Assembly: GCF_000001735.4 (NCBI RefSeq)
Contig: NC_003074.8
Location: 4,092,101-4,156,100 of the forward strand
Direction: 5' to 3'
DNA length: 64,000 nucleotides
From: Arabidopsis thaliana
Lineage: Eukaryota > Streptophyta > Magnoliopsida > Brassicales > Brassicaceae
In this document: positions 49,229 to 62,395 of the stretch, one piece after another
Numbering within the stretch: position 1 is the stretch's first letter
Layout: each line of letters opens with the position of its first letter
Notes under the pieces: generated by a model
What the model was told of the DNA's origin: nothing
The model's database searches: none
Seen by the model: only the letters and a program-made list of their open reading frames with translations
Translations under genes and position numbers: made by a program

Positions 49229-50374
49229 TTAGAGTTCGCTTGTCGGTTCAAGTCTGCTTCGATTGGTACGGTTCTTGATGTTATTGCTCTGCAACTGTGC
49301 TCTGTTTCCAGACGACGAAGACGATGAAGCTGAAGAAGAAGAAGCGAAAAGCTGGCCAAAAAAGAGGCCTGATTTGGGCCCGCTACGGAGAGAAGAGACA
49401 GGAACATTGAGAACAGGAGTGATTCTGACATTAGCTGAGTGAGATCTCGGCATTCCATGGTGAAGCTTCATTCTTGGTCCTCCAGTGAAGTTACCGGGAC
49501 TGCTTGAGCTTCTCTCGAGTCCATGAAACACGATCTTCCCCGAAGCATTGAGTCTCGGACTATCCGCCGTCACCGTCATTACTCTCGACTCAATACTACT
49601 CTCTGTTGATTCATCAACCTGTGTGTGACGTCGTGGCTTTCTTGGTTGGTTTTGGTTACGCAAGTGGTGGTGGTGGTGGGCACGTGACCGAGCGAACGGG
49701 TTTGGTGTTCCGGGTTTGTTGTCGAGATCTAAAGATAGTCTTGGAAGGTCGTCTAGCTCGTGACCGGAGGAAGAAGACGACGAAAGAGAGAGACGTGAAG
49801 AGGAGATAGACGTTGACGATGACTCCAAGATATCTGAGTCTTTTCCCGGCGGCGGATGAGACGGTTGTTGAGCGGTAGATTTAGAACTCCGGTTGAGAAA
49901 ATGTCTAAACGATGCCGTTTTGGGGTTTGGAGAAGAAGAAGACAAACGCGACGAGGACGACGCTGACGCTTCTTGTTGCGTTTTGGCGAGTCTCTTAAGA
50001 CCTAAAAGCTCACGCCATCTCACGGTGCAACGAGGAGCTCTCGGAGAGAAGAGATAAGGATCGACGACGCCGGAGATCTCCATTTCCAATCTTCGGCATG
50101 GTTTCACCGCCGTATGAACCACCGACGTTATAGGCTTCTCTTCCGGATAAGTTACGCCAGAAAACTTAAGCGGGACAAGCTTTCCGTCGGAGAAAAGCTC
50201 GTCGGCGGATAGCATTGTGACGGGATCTTCGAGTAGAAACTCAAAGTCGTCAACAGGATCTTCGTTTTCTAACGCTGGGGCCAACGGTTGAGATTCACGG
50301 GTCAATGACATTTTGGAGCTCGTCCATGAGTGACTCGGCGAGGTACCAACATTTTTAACGCAACCCGACGCCAT
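49229..50374 (-). CDS. Ser-rich DUF1645-like protein of unknown function
   Basis: 381 residues, intronless from the chosen ATG at 50374. The frame is open 64 codons further up to 50566, but those include a Lys/Leu-rich stretch typical of a translated leader, and MASGCVKNVGTS starts the conserved part. Features: an acidic N-terminal motif (DDFEFLLEDP near 38-47, then SADELFSDGKLVPL), RCTVRWRELLGLKRL near 115 (the DUF1645-type motif), long Ser runs, a His run (HHHHHL), and an N/R-rich C-terminus. It is probably disordered and possibly nuclear. Rice DUF1645 proteins affect grain size and stress responses; whether that holds here is unknown. It fits AT3G12970, with a chromosome 1 relative beside NAC1. 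Confidence 0.8.
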   Translation of the reverse strand: MASGCVKNVGTSPSHSWTSSKMSLTRESQPLAPALENEDPVDDFEFLLEDPVTMLSADELFSDGKLVPLKFSGVTYPEEKPITSVVHTAVKPCRRLEMEISGVVDPYLFSPRAPRCTVRWRELLGLKRLAKTQQEASASSSSRLSSSSPNPKTASFRHFLNRSSKSTAQQPSHPPPGKDSDILESSSTSISSSRLSLSSSSSSGHELDDLPRLSLDLDNKPGTPNPFARSRAHHHHHLRNQNQPRKPRRHTQVDESTESSIESRVMTVTADSPRLNASGKIVFHGLERSSSSPGNFTGGPRMKLHHGMPRSHSANVRITPVLNVPVSSLRSGPKSGLFFGQLFASSSSASSSSSSGNRAQLQSNNIKNRTNRSRLEPTSEL

Positions 50375-51731
50375 TTCCGTCGATATCGAGAGATAGAGAC
50401 AGAGAGAGAAGAGAGAGTGTTTTTTTTTTGGCGGTCTCTTTAGGGTTTGGAGAGAAGTGGCAATGAGAGAGACAAGCAATTTATACAGCTCAGCTTTGAT
50501 TCTCTCATCTAAAGCAGACACGTGTTTTTTACTTGATCCACTCGCTTCGGGTCGGGTTCTATTCAAAATAACTAAATCGATTTGATAATTTCATCCCTAA
50601 CACAGAAATAAGAATTGAATGTTTGATATTCGTAAAATTGTTGACCATTTTTATATGAAATATATTAGATTGCATTCCTCATATGAAAATATATTTTACT
50701 AAATCGAGTCTGTTTGTTTTTATGGTCACCAAACAAATAAGACTCGAATCAGATCATTCACAAGTGGTACACGGCTGTTGAAATCTGTTACATCTGGTAA
50801 GTAATTTTTGTATTTAAGAAAATATAAACGGAAATTATCTTAACTTTAAAACCCATTTCACACATTCGTTGATTATTTGTATCATTTGACGTAACATTAC
50901 GAGGACTAAATGTCCAATCTAATATACTTTGGAATTTCCAATGTAAAAGGTTTTAATATCTGTATATATAATATTGCAACATTTTGTATGGCTTGTACCT
51001 CACACTCACATTCTCCAAAGATTTATGTTACATCAAATCGAATACAAATAGACAAATTCATCTCAAAGTACATTAAACAAAATGAAAGATTTTTTGTTTT
51101 TTGTCTTCCTCAAAAATAAAAAGGTAGCATTTAGGCAAGTCAAAAATAAGTTTTTGTCTCCCATAATTAAGTTGGTACGATCATGGCTTCTATAGATTTA
51201 CCGATTCACCTCAACTTAATACAGACGACAGCACCAGGGGTAACTCTATGTCATAAATTATGGCCCATAACGAAACGTAACTTGAGTCTTAAAACTATAA
51301 ATGGTCCGACTTGTTATTACTTCTCTGTACTTTTGCTTGTTCAGACAAATACTATTTACTGTTTTGTGGCAACACAAATAATTTTCGTGTAGCTTCTAAA
51401 TACTTAATGTTCAGATTACTTACACTGCTTCTCCTTTATTTTCAAACAGACAAAAAAAAAACAAGAAGTCTCAGCCGAATCAAGACCTATAAATTTATTT
51501 TGGCATTTAAAAGAAATAGTGGTTCGAAAATAAAAATGTTATAATTACATGGAGGATTACATATATTGAAGTTGACTTTATGGTTTGCTGATTATTTATA
51601 CCACCGTTCTTCTGTCCTCTCGTTCACAAAACTCCCGATATTCTTCTCCATCCCTCTCTCCCCTCTTTACATAGTACTTACATCAACGTATCATCAACAA
51701 CAAGTAAACGAATCTTCAGATATTAATAGAA
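50375..51731. other. Divergent promoter region, 1.36 kb
   Basis: Leader of the Ser-rich gene (to about 50,480) with a (T)n run near 50420, then AT-rich DNA and the NAC promoter. No gene is supported. Confidence 0.55.
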
Positions 51732-53760
51732 ATGGAGGAGACAGAAAAGAATAAGGGCAGCATAAGTATGGTTGAGGCTAATCTACCTCCTGGTTTTAGA
51801 TTCCATCCTAGAGACGACGAGCTCGTCTGTGACTACTTAATGAGAAGAACCGTTCGCAGCCTCTATCAACCAGTTGTCTTGATCGACGTCGATCTTAACA
51901 AATGCGAGCCTTGGGACATTCCTCGTAAGTAATTCTGTGTTTACACAACATCTCGCAACTCTATATCATATAGTTTAAACCATTCCATCGGTAGCTATTA
52001 AATCCATAATTCTTGTTTCCAACATGATCTGGTTATTGTTTCTTCTACAATTCGAGTATATGTGGTGTTTAGAAAAAAAAAAAAAAAAAAGTTCAACTTG
52101 CAAGCCACCTGCAAATTAGTATTTTGTTCCTTACTAATTTCTCGTGAAAAGACCATTTAGCTGCACAATTATAAATGCTTAGTTCACATTCATTAGACGC
52201 ATATAGTTTATTAATTTAGAATGAAAACGATACCGTCCGTTTACATAATAAAAGAACAAATCATCCTAATCTTGCAGACGTGTTGGATGCCTATTCGATG
52301 ACTGGTTGGTTAAGATATGAATATATGATACGGATAGAAACCATTTGGATATTATTGAATATGTCATTAAGATGAAGACTATTTCTGAAAAGAGAATTCT
52401 GTTTATATATCTTAATCTTATCATAAAGTTTCTAAAATATGTTGGAGAAAATACCCCCTCCCTTAATAGAAAACTAAAATCCATTAATGTATGTTAGTAT
52501 GTACTATGTAATATACAAAGAAAAACATTCAACGCCCAACTTCTTATCAATAGTTAAGTTTGATAGTATATAAAAAGGTCATTTTCAGAAACGGCGAGAG
52601 TGGGAGGGAAAGAATGGTACTTTTACAGCCAAAAAGACCGTAAATACGCAACAGGCTACAGAACAAACCGGGCTACGGCCACCGGTTATTGGAAAGCCAC
52701 CGGGAAAGATAGAGCAATCCAAAGAAACGGTGGTCTTGTGGGTATGAGAAAGACACTTGTGTTTTACCGAGGTCGATCCCCTAAAGGTCGTAAAACTGAT
52801 TGGGTCATGCATGAGTTTCGTCTCCAAGGAAAACTTCTTCACCACTCCCCTAATTCTCTCGAGGTATTACTCGTAAAACCGATTGGGTCATGCATTAATT
52901 AGTCCCTCTCTTTAGTCCATTTTTTCCTGCAAAATAAATGTCTCTTTGAAATGTAAATATAGTCGAAATTCAAAAGTCAACTTTTCTAAAATACTCCACA
53001 ATAGAACAACTGATTTATTTTTATGTCGCATAAAAAAACTAAAGCAACATTTAGTATTACATTATATATCGGCTCATTAGTTCTACTCTTTCGTAAATAG
53101 CTACTATGTGCTTTTGAATGTAAATACTAAATATCAAATGACGCATGAATGAAGCAAACAGCCAGAGATGTCGCAATCATATTATCCCATGACTTAAGGC
53201 AAAAGTTTTGACTTTATCTTTCTTTCACATTCAACCTAAATGTTAAATGTCTTTAAGGGATTTTGCTGACGATTTTGCAAAGATTTATTTGTGGCTGATT
53301 TAAGATGATCTATGACTTGGCGCACATATCTACTCTTAACCATAATTTTGACAAAATTAGTTTTGCTGGGACAAATTAATGAAAACAGGAAGAGTGGGTA
53401 TTGTGTAGAGTTTTCCACAAGAACAGCAACGGAGCTGATATAGACGACATCACAAGGAGCTGCTCTGATGCAACAGCTTCTGCATTCATGGACTCTTACA
53501 TCAACTTCGACCATCATCACATCATCAATCAGCATGTACCCTGCTTCTCCAATAATTTGTCACATAACCAAACCAACCAATCCGGTTTAATCTCCAAGAA
53601 CTCCAGCCCATTGTTTAATGCTTCCCCTGATCAAATGATTCTCAGAACTTTGCTAAGTCAACTCACAAAAAAAGTCGAAGAATCACAGAGTCGTGGAGAC
53701 GGAAGCTCAGAGAGCCAATTGACCGACATTGGCATCCCAAGCCATGCATGGAATTACTGA
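51732..53760 (+). CDS. NAC transcription factor, closest to NAC1
   Basis: 279 residues; coding exons 51732-51924, 52589-52863, 53389-53760. NAC subdomains are complete at about 17-165: [77 protein letters not shown] and [12 protein letters not shown]. The N-terminal SISMVEA and the C-terminal stretches ([40 protein letters not shown]) match NAC1 closely, the regulator of auxin-dependent lateral-root formation, so this is its duplicate (AT3G12977 as I recall). Whether it shares the role is not shown here. Just inside intron 2 lies a 25-base copy of upstream exon sequence. Failure to use the donor at 52864 would add 13 residues and then stop. Confidence 0.92.
52788..52895 (+). repeat. 25-bp exon/intron direct repeat in the NAC1-like gene
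   Basis: TCGTAAAACTGATTGGGTCA plus TGCAT at 52788-52812 (exon 2, coding KTDWVMH) recurs at 52871-52895 with one mismatch, eight bases after the splice donor. The period is 83 bp. Confidence 0.88.
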
Positions 53761-54818
53761 TTATGAATAAGGCTTACCAGATATATCACTATGTATAAGT
53801 ATCATATTCATGATTCGAAACAATTTATTCAACCCTCTTATGTAAACTGTTATACCATTATATTAGCAATCCAATCATATATAGTTGCTAAAAAAGCAAA
53901 AAATCATTAAATTTCTGTTATATAATATTTTATTTACGTTATATAATATGAAACGGTAGGTCGTCTCGTCCCATAAACAAATAATCCAAAGTTACTTAAT
54001 CATTATGAAAATAGAAGAGGAAAAAATCTTGAAAATTTCCCTTCAATGGGAAAGTAACGCATTACCATAATAAGTAATTTCCACTTGGCTTTTCGACTTT
54101 TCATGTGATTGACTTTGTGGAAGAGAGAGAAAACAAAAAAAGTAAAAGCTTCTTCGGTCTGGATATTTATTTGATTGGGTAAAACCGTAAAAGTGCCACT
54201 GGTGTTGTGTTCTGTCCGTTGGATTTTAATATTTCCGTTTTTCTTTTCTTACTGGAATCTATTAGTAATATATATTTTGCCATAATTCATAGGTCGGTAA
54301 AAAAAATAAAGATCGGCGTATCGTACCAAAAAAGGATATTTTGTTTAACCCGGTCATTATCCTACGCGCACCGACCTTTCTCATTCTCCGTCGTCGTCCT
54401 TCTTTTGTCTTTCGCCGTTTCTTTCCTTATTCGGCATCGATTTTTCCGGCTTTGATCTCCTTCTCCGTCGTGTTATTGCGAATTGCCCTTTTCGGATTGA
54501 AATCGTTGTTTTCCCCCAAATTTCAGGTTTAGTTTTTTTTTTTTTTCAATTGTATTGGTCTATTCATTCTGAGCTAGGGTTTGTGTTGAAATCACAATTT
54601 TTCCCCAATTTGATTTAATTGGATGGTTTCGCGAATCCGGGCAATGTAATTTAATTTATAACTTGGTGTAATTCACGAGTTGTGTGTATTTTGTTCCGTA
54701 TTTCTGTTTATTACTGCGAACTCAAATCTCTTTTTGTTTTTTTTTGTTTTAATTGTAGACTCCAGCTTATTGTGGTGGTGATGATCGTTCTTTGGCAAGT
54801 GTTTGAATCATATTGAGA
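53761..54818. other. NAC 3' flank and HAC5 promoter/leader
   Basis: AT-rich 3' flank, then the HAC5 promoter. A CT-rich leader starts near 54,370, and a likely 5' UTR intron runs from a GTTTAG donor near 54,528 to an acceptor near 54,759. Confidence 0.55.
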
Positions 54819-57800
54819 ATGGCTCAGGGGCAGAATAGGACTGTTCTTCAGTCAGGACAGATGCATAATTCTGTTGTAGCTTCTGCTTCTAGTGTTTCTT
54901 CTCAGCCTAATATGGTCAATGGCATATCTCAGGACACTCTCTTATTACGCCAGGAGATGCTCAACAGAACGTAAGACTGTTTTTCTGTTTTCATTCTACT
55001 TGCTTATGCTGTGTCTGTCTTGAGTCTTACTTGTTGTATATTCCATTGTGTATGTGGTTGTTTTATTACTAGTTTACATGTACCACTCACATTAGTAGTG
55101 TACTTTCTCTTTTACTGGCTCGAATAATTATTGACCCATCTCATATTCTAGTTGTTTAATTTCTCCTCTCATTGACAATCTCTTGGATTCCTGATTTCCT
55201 GGGGTTTCGTTTGTAGACAAGTCTTATGGTCTTTACTTTTAAGGGAATTTCTGATGCAACTGCTTGTACAGTACTCTTATTTATTTCATTGTTTTTGTTT
55301 TGTAAAGTTTATGTAAATGGAAAACACTCTTATTTACTTGATTGTTATGCATTATTCCTCATTCTCTCCAGCTACGCTTGGTTACAGCAGAGGCAGCCTT
55401 CAAAGACAGATGATGCCTCTAAGGCAAAGTTATCTGAGGTTGCAAAACGGTTAGAGAGTGCAATGTGGAGAACGGCTACGTCAAAGGTTCCTCCCGTTTT
55501 GATCTTCTCATTGCTACTGTTTGTTATATATATATTCCTAGCTAAGTACTACTTGGGAAGCTTTAGTGTTGCACAGGTTGTCATTGTTCTTGATGGTAAT
55601 TTCTTTTGGCAGGAGGATTACTTAGATTTCCGAAGTTTTGACGTTCGCGTAGAATCTACTCTCAAACAACTTTTGAGTCAGCGCCGTGCTAATCCTTCAA
55701 GCTCGGTCAGTACGATGGTCCAGACACCTGGGGTTTCGCATGGATGGGGTCAAAGTTATACGGCCACCCCTATGGTGGATACGAGCAAATTCAATAGTAG
55801 TAATAACTTATCAGATGCAACAACCGAAACTGGAAGGCTATTGCCAACTAATCGCATGTACAGAGGTAACTATCAGTCAGATCTGATGTTAGATTCTATT
55901 GTATAAGAGTAAAAATTCTGTCCCGATTCTTTTATTCATAGACTATATTTCGACAGGTACAATAAATAATGGTCGCCAGGAATTATCTGCGGTTGGCCAG
56001 ATGATTCCTACTCCTGGATTTGACAATAGTGCTAATGCTGATGTTTATCAGTCTCATCGAAATGAAGAATATTCTGGAGATGGTGGCAAGCTTCTGGCTA
56101 CCGGGTCTGACTTTGGAAATCCATCTCAGCTGCAGAAGCAACGTCCTACTGGTTCAAATGACCTTATGGGTTACAACCTTGATCACCAGTTGGGAGGTGG
56201 TTTCAGGTCAAATATTCACCAGAATACATCTGGGATGACCAGTATTCCGCTAAATGCTGGTGTAGGGATGAGCGGGAACAATGTACACCTTGCTAATGTG
56301 CCCAGGAGTTCTGAAGGGGTCCTCAGTTCTACGCATTTTTCAACTTTTTCCCAACCTTCGCAGCAGCCTGTCGAGCAGTTGCAGGTGTCACATGTGAACA
56401 GTAAATCTCTCTAATTTTTCCTTTTATCTAATGCTATTTAAATATCAATGCTCTCTTGATCGTCTCTCTTCGCGTTATCCTTCTGACGAATATGTAAGTC
56501 ATAGTGGTATGCTGATTGGAAATTTTTTTCATCATTTGAAGGATACTCAATGAGTAACTCTGGTACTTTTGTGTCTGGGAATCTCTATGGAGTTCAAACA
56601 TCATCTGGCTCAATAGAAACTGCTGTGGATATGAATTCTATGAGCCTGAATTCTATGCGGAGAGTTGATACTTCATTCGGTAGTCAGTCAGGCCTGCAAA
56701 ACAATCCATTGCTAAAACCTCATCTACGTCATCAGTTCGAGAATGGGAATTTCCAATCTTCTTCCAATTCCAAAGAAAACTTGGCTCAGGTGAGTCATCG
56801 ACCATTAGAACGTCAATTCAACCAACAAGCTCATTATGGTCAATACCACCAGCAAGAGCTCTTAATGAACAATGATGCCTATCGTCAATCTCAGCCAGCT
56901 TCAAATTTAGTTAGTCAAGTTAAGAATGAACCTCGCGTTGAATACTACAATGAAGCTTTTCAGATGCAGGCTATAAATAAAGTAGAACCATCCAAACCGC
57001 AAAACCAATACAAGCAGAACACTGTGAAAGACGAGTATGTTGGTGCTCAGAGTGCACCGGTTTCTAGTAGCCAGCTAAAGATGTCTCCATCTTTTCCACC
57101 ACAAACTCATCAGACACAGCAGGTGTCACAATGGAAAGATTCGAGCAGCCTCTCAGCTGGAGTGCAGCCAGTATCAGGTCTGGGTCAGTGGCATTCATCT
57201 TCGCAGAACTTGACACCAATATCAAAAAATTCTAATGAAGAGAGAGAACATTTTGGGGTAAGATTTCATAAGCAGCATGAAGGTACTAATAATAGTTCGT
57301 CTGTAAGAGAGTCTACAAACTGCCTTACTGTTGCTCCTAGTGGCACCTTGGATGTTCCTCATCTCCCAGTAGGAATCAACGTCTTGAGTAAACAGCTGAA
57401 TGGAGATTGTGGTCTAAGTTACAAAAATCAGAGGCGGTGGCTTTTGTTCCTGCTACATGTACGAAAATGCAATGCTGCAGAAGATAACTGCGAAAGTAAG
57501 TATTGTTTTACTGCCAAAACGCTATTGAAACATATCAATTGCTGCAAGGCTCCTGCTTGCGCATATCAATATTGTCATCAAACCCGACAATTGATTCATC
57601 ATTACAAGCACTGCGGCGATGAAGCATGCCCAGTCTGTGTTTTTGTCAAAAACTTCAAGGAGAAACAAAAAGAAAAATTTACCTTCCTCCAAAGAGCTGA
57701 GCCTAGCTCAGCTAGTTTAAACCATGGACCCAAGGAATCCTTTGAGTCTATGCGTACTTCTAGTGAAAGAGACTCTGAAGCTCCATTTGTTGTTGATGAT

Positions 57801-60800
57801 TTGCAACCTTCTCCAAAGCGCCAGAAAGTAGAGAAACCCTCCCAATTTGCTTATCCTGACACACAGGGAAACCCAGCGACAATATCTGCTGGTGTCAGCC
57901 AAGCTCATTTTTCTATGGGTTTGCAAGAGAAAGATAGGCTACCAAGTGATGTTTGCAAACCTGTCAGATCAAATGTGCCGATGAATGCAGATAGTTCTGA
58001 TTCTTCAAGGAGGCTTGTTCCAGTTTCCCGTGAGCTGGAGAAGCCTGTTTGCAAAGATACTCACATGGGGAGACATGGTGTAAAATCTGCATTAGATGGT
58101 GAAAGTCTTCGTTTATCAAAGCAAGAAAAACCAAAGCGTATGAATGAAATAAGCGCACCCAAAGAAGAGAATGCGGAACAATCTTTGGGCGTTGTATCTG
58201 CGTCTAATTGCGGAAAGTCAAAGATCAAAGGCGTCTCACTGATTGAGCTGTTCACTCCAGAGCAAGTAGAGGAGCATATCCGCGGTCTTCGTCAGTGGGT
58301 AGGCCAGGTAAGCTAACGAAGTTTTAGATGCAAATCTTGTTTAAGATGAAAGTTTGGGCTTAACCTAGAACGATTTTCAGTTTATCCTGGCAGTTTCTTT
58401 TTACTTTATGTAGGTCTATTTGGTGTTGTTTGAATCTTTCTATCTCTTTCTGCATATCTTTTCGTTAATGAAAATTCTTGAGTTGCACATGTCCGTTAAC
58501 AGTTGATAATGGTTGTTATTCTTTCTTTGTAATTTTATTTCAGAGTAAAACCAAGGCAGAAAAAAATAAAGCAATGGGACTCTCCATGTCTGAGAACTCT
58601 TGCCAGTTATGTGCTGTTGAGAGGCTTGCATTTGAGCCAACACCTATTTACTGCACACCTTGTGGGGCACGTGTCAAGAGAAACGCTATGCACTATACGG
58701 TAGTGGCTGGGGAGTCACGGCATTATGTCTGCATTCCTTGTTACAACGAAGCGCGTGCAAACACTGTTTCTGTTGATGGAACTCCTGTACCGAAGTCAAG
58801 GTTTGAGAAAAAGAAAAATGATGAAGAGGTTGAAGAATCGGTATGCCTCTTCAGTTACTGAGTTCTGCAATTGTTTTATAGGGATTATTTTATATTAGCT
58901 GCTTTACTCTTTTTCTGAACCATTAATTCTGTGCAGTGGGTGCAATGTGATAAATGTCAAGCATGGCAGCATCAAATTTGTGCTTTGTTCAACGGCCGTA
59001 GGAATCATGGGCAAGCCGAGTACACTTGCCCTAATTGCTATATACAAGAAGTGGAACAAGGAGAAAGGAAGCCGGTATCACAAAATGTTATTTTGGGGGC
59101 AAAAAGTTTGCCAGCCAGTACTCTTAGCAACCATTTAGAACAGCGGTTGTTCAAGAAACTGAAGCAGGAAAGACAAGAGAGGGCTAGACTTCAAGGAAAA
59201 AGCTATGAGGAGGTGATTATTAACTTTTCCGATAAATCTTGGGCTTATTTCCCACTGTATATCTTTGTCTTGACCGCTGGCTGTGTTTTTTTTTCCACAT
59301 TTAACCATATTTTGTTGATTTATTGGTGAGAGTTATGAAGTTTACACACTGGAGATGGTATAAAGAAGGATACAAAACTAGTTTATGGCTGCTAATGTTA
59401 GAAAATTCACTTACATGCTTGATACCTAGTTTCTTATAATGCTCTTTCCATTAATAAAGTTAGGGCTAAGAAGATACGATCAAATTTCTTCTTTGTTGAT
59501 ATATCAGGTCCCGGGAGCCGACTCGCTTGTAATCAGAGTTGTAGCATCTGTCGACAAAATATTAGAAGTAAAGCCACGTTTCCTTGACATTTTCCGTGAA
59601 GATAATTATTCATCAGAATTCCCTTATAAGTCTAAGGTACAGATTGTGTATGCTTGGTTCTTATTTCTTTTCCTTCTTTTTGTTTTCTAATTATGACCTT
59701 CTGCTACATGATGCCTGTTGACTATCAACTTCCATACTCATTTTTTTTCAGGCCATTCTGTTGTTTCAGAAGATTGAAGGTGTTGAAGTATGCTTATTTG
59801 GCATGTATGTCCAGGAATTTGGAACAGATTCTGCGTCTCCCAATCAGCGCCGGGTTTACCTTTCCTATCTGGACTCAGTTAAGTACTTCAGACCTGACGT
59901 TAGAACAGTATCTGGAGAGGCCCTCCGTACGTTCGTATACCATGAAATTCTGGTAAGCCGCATTTCTTCTGATCCTAGTTGCTTTCAGGCACCTGTGTTG
60001 CTTCACAAGTCTTATCAACAATGGGCTTTTCGGATTGCAGATTGGTTACCTTGACTACTGTAAGAAACGTGGATTTTCAAGCTGCTATATATGGGCATGC
60101 CCCCCTCTTAAGGGTGAAGATTATATTTTATATTGCCATCCTGAAATTCAGAAAACGCCAAAGACTGATAAACTAAGGGAATGGTATGGAATATATACTT
60201 TCCTGTAATACTTGTTTTTCACGTGTAAGAGAGAATATTGCATATAATGATGCATAATACTCCTTCCTTTTCAGGTATCTAGCAATGCTAAAGAAAGCTT
60301 CCAAGGAAAAGGTGGTCGTTGAGTGTACAAACTTCTATGATCACTTTTTCGTCCAGTCTGGTGAATGTAGAGCTAAGGTAACAGCAGCAAGGTTACCATA
60401 TTTTGATGGCGACTACTGGCCAGGTGCTGCTGAGGATTTAATAGATCAAATGAGCCAAGAGGAGGATGGCAAAAAGTCAAATAGAAAACTAATGCCCAAA
60501 AAGGTCATATCGAAAAGGGCTCTAAAAGCAGTAGGTCAGTTGGACCTTTCTGTTAATGCCTCGAAGGATCTCCTGCTAATGCATAAAGTAACTTCTTTAC
60601 CTTTAAGTTTTCCCTTTATTCGTTAACTTTGTTTCACTGATACTCTTACCTAATCTTCATGCCTTTGTTGAAGAAAGTGATATTATCAACCCCCTAACTT
60701 TTGATTGTTACTCTGTAGCTGGGTGAGATCATCCTCCCAATGAAGGAAGATTTCATCATGGTTCATTTGCAACATTGTTGTAAGCATTGTTGTACTCTCA

Positions 60801-62395
60801 TGGTATCTGGAAATCGTTGGGTGTGTAACCAGTGTAAGAATTTTCAGATTTGTGACAAGTAAGTTTTACTTATCGGCTCGCTTTGTTTATTTGATACTTG
60901 TATAGTTTAATTAAATCAACTATATTGGGATGCGATATAAATTCAGAATTTCCCATAGACTGTTAAAATATCCAGCAAACAGATTTTTCTTCACTTAACT
61001 AAATAGCAGTATTCTAGTACGTTTGCGGGAGGGACTGTCTAGTTTTCAAATGGGAGCTAGACAATGTTAGCTTTTAAGCACTTGGTGTATTCTGATTTTT
61101 TTTTTAGGTTAGATTGACAGGTGTGCCTGTGAAGTATATATACATTTTTTGGCTGTATCTCTCAAGCTTTTCGTTTACCACAGGTGTCATGAAGTGGAAG
61201 AGAACCGTGTGGAAAAGGAAAAGCATCCCGTCAATCAGAAGGAGAAGCATGTATTATATCCTGTAAGTTTCTACCGCGATAGGGCTCTAAAGTTTTTTGT
61301 TTTCCCTCCTTGTTGGGTTGGAAAATGACAAGGTTTTGGTCTCTGCAGGTTGCCATTGACAACATTCCTACTGAAATTAAGGACAATGATGACATCCTCG
61401 AGAGCGAGTTCTTTGATACTAGGCAAGCTTTCCTGAGTCTTTGCCAAGGTAATCACTATCAGTACGACACACTAAGACGGGCAAAACATTCTTCCATGAT
61501 GATTCTCTATCATCTTCACAACCCAACCGTCCCTGCATTTGCAATGGCATGCGCCATCTGCCAGCAAGAACTTGAAACTGCTCAAGGTTGGCGTTGCGAA
61601 GTTTGCCCTGACTATGATGTTTGCAATGCTTGCTACTCAAAAGGCATCAACCATCCACATAGCATCATTAGCCGTCCATCTGCGACAGATTCTGTTGTAC
61701 AGAACACACAAACTAATCAAATTCAGAATGCCCAGGTATTCCTTTTCTTTCAATTTTTTAGCTTTGATCATAGAATTGATGTCCATATGCATACATAATT
61801 ATTCACTTGTCAAAGCTGGAAAGATAGATAGGCTCAACTCCTTTTAGGATTTTTACCAAAATTCCTTTCAAATATTGTGTAGCTAGATAAGTGTCGGTTA
61901 GAAAATTGAGTTTGCATCTCTTGGCTTCTCTTTTCCTTATTGCTAACTACGGTTTGGCTTGTTGGTACTGCAGTTAAGAGAGGTGCTGCTACACGTAATG
62001 ACATGCTGCACTGCACAGTGCCAGTATCCAAGGTGTCGCGTGATTAAGGGTCTCATTAGGCATGGTCTTGTCTGCAAGACCAGAGGTTGCATCGCTTGTA
62101 AGAAAATGTGGTCCCTCTTCCGATTGCACTCCCGAAACTGCAGAGATCCCCAATGCAAAGTCCCCAAATGCAGGTATGTAATCTAACTACTTATAAAGCA
62201 AATTTTCAATTATCAGAATAGATTTGTTCAAGAAGGTGATGTGTTTAATAATGATCTGACAAGTTTATTTTTTGCAGAGAGTTGAGAGCTCATTTTAGTA
62301 GAAAGCAGCAACAGGCAGATTCAAGACGCAGAGCAGCGGTGATGGAGATGGTGCGGCAGAGAGCCGCTGATACAACGGCCTCCACTCCTGAATGA
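54819..62395 (+). CDS. HAC5: CBP/p300-type histone acetyltransferase
   Basis: Nuclear lysine acetyltransferase of the CBP/p300 class; HAC1/HAC5 act in flowering-time and ethylene responses. Sixteen coding exons: 54819-54970, 55372-55486, 55613-55865, 55957-56400, 56542-58307, 58544-58840, 58937-59212, 59508-59636, 59752-59952, 60041-60183, 60275-60587, 60719-60858, 61184-61262, 61349-61735, 61974-62173, 62278-62395. They sum to 1670 residues, the HAC5 length as I remember it. Order: Gln/Ser-rich N-terminus; TAZ finger (about 612-692, [13 protein letters not shown] onward); Cys-rich segment (CQLCAVERL); PHD-type finger from 1010 ([18 protein letters not shown]); HAT domain about 1102-1363 ([20 protein letters not shown]); ZZ finger about 1380-1430; second ZZ about 1503-1540; C-terminal TAZ about 1566-1650. 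Unlike animal CBP there is no bromodomain or KIX domain. No breaks are seen. Confidence 0.96.

Noticed and set aside
49606-49809. Gly/Val-rich plus-strand frame with a (GGT)n run
   Set aside because: Antisense of the His run in the Ser-rich protein.
50375-50566. 64-codon N-terminal extension of the Ser-rich protein
   Set aside because: No conservation expected, leader-like composition; the ATG at 50374 starts the recognisable protein.
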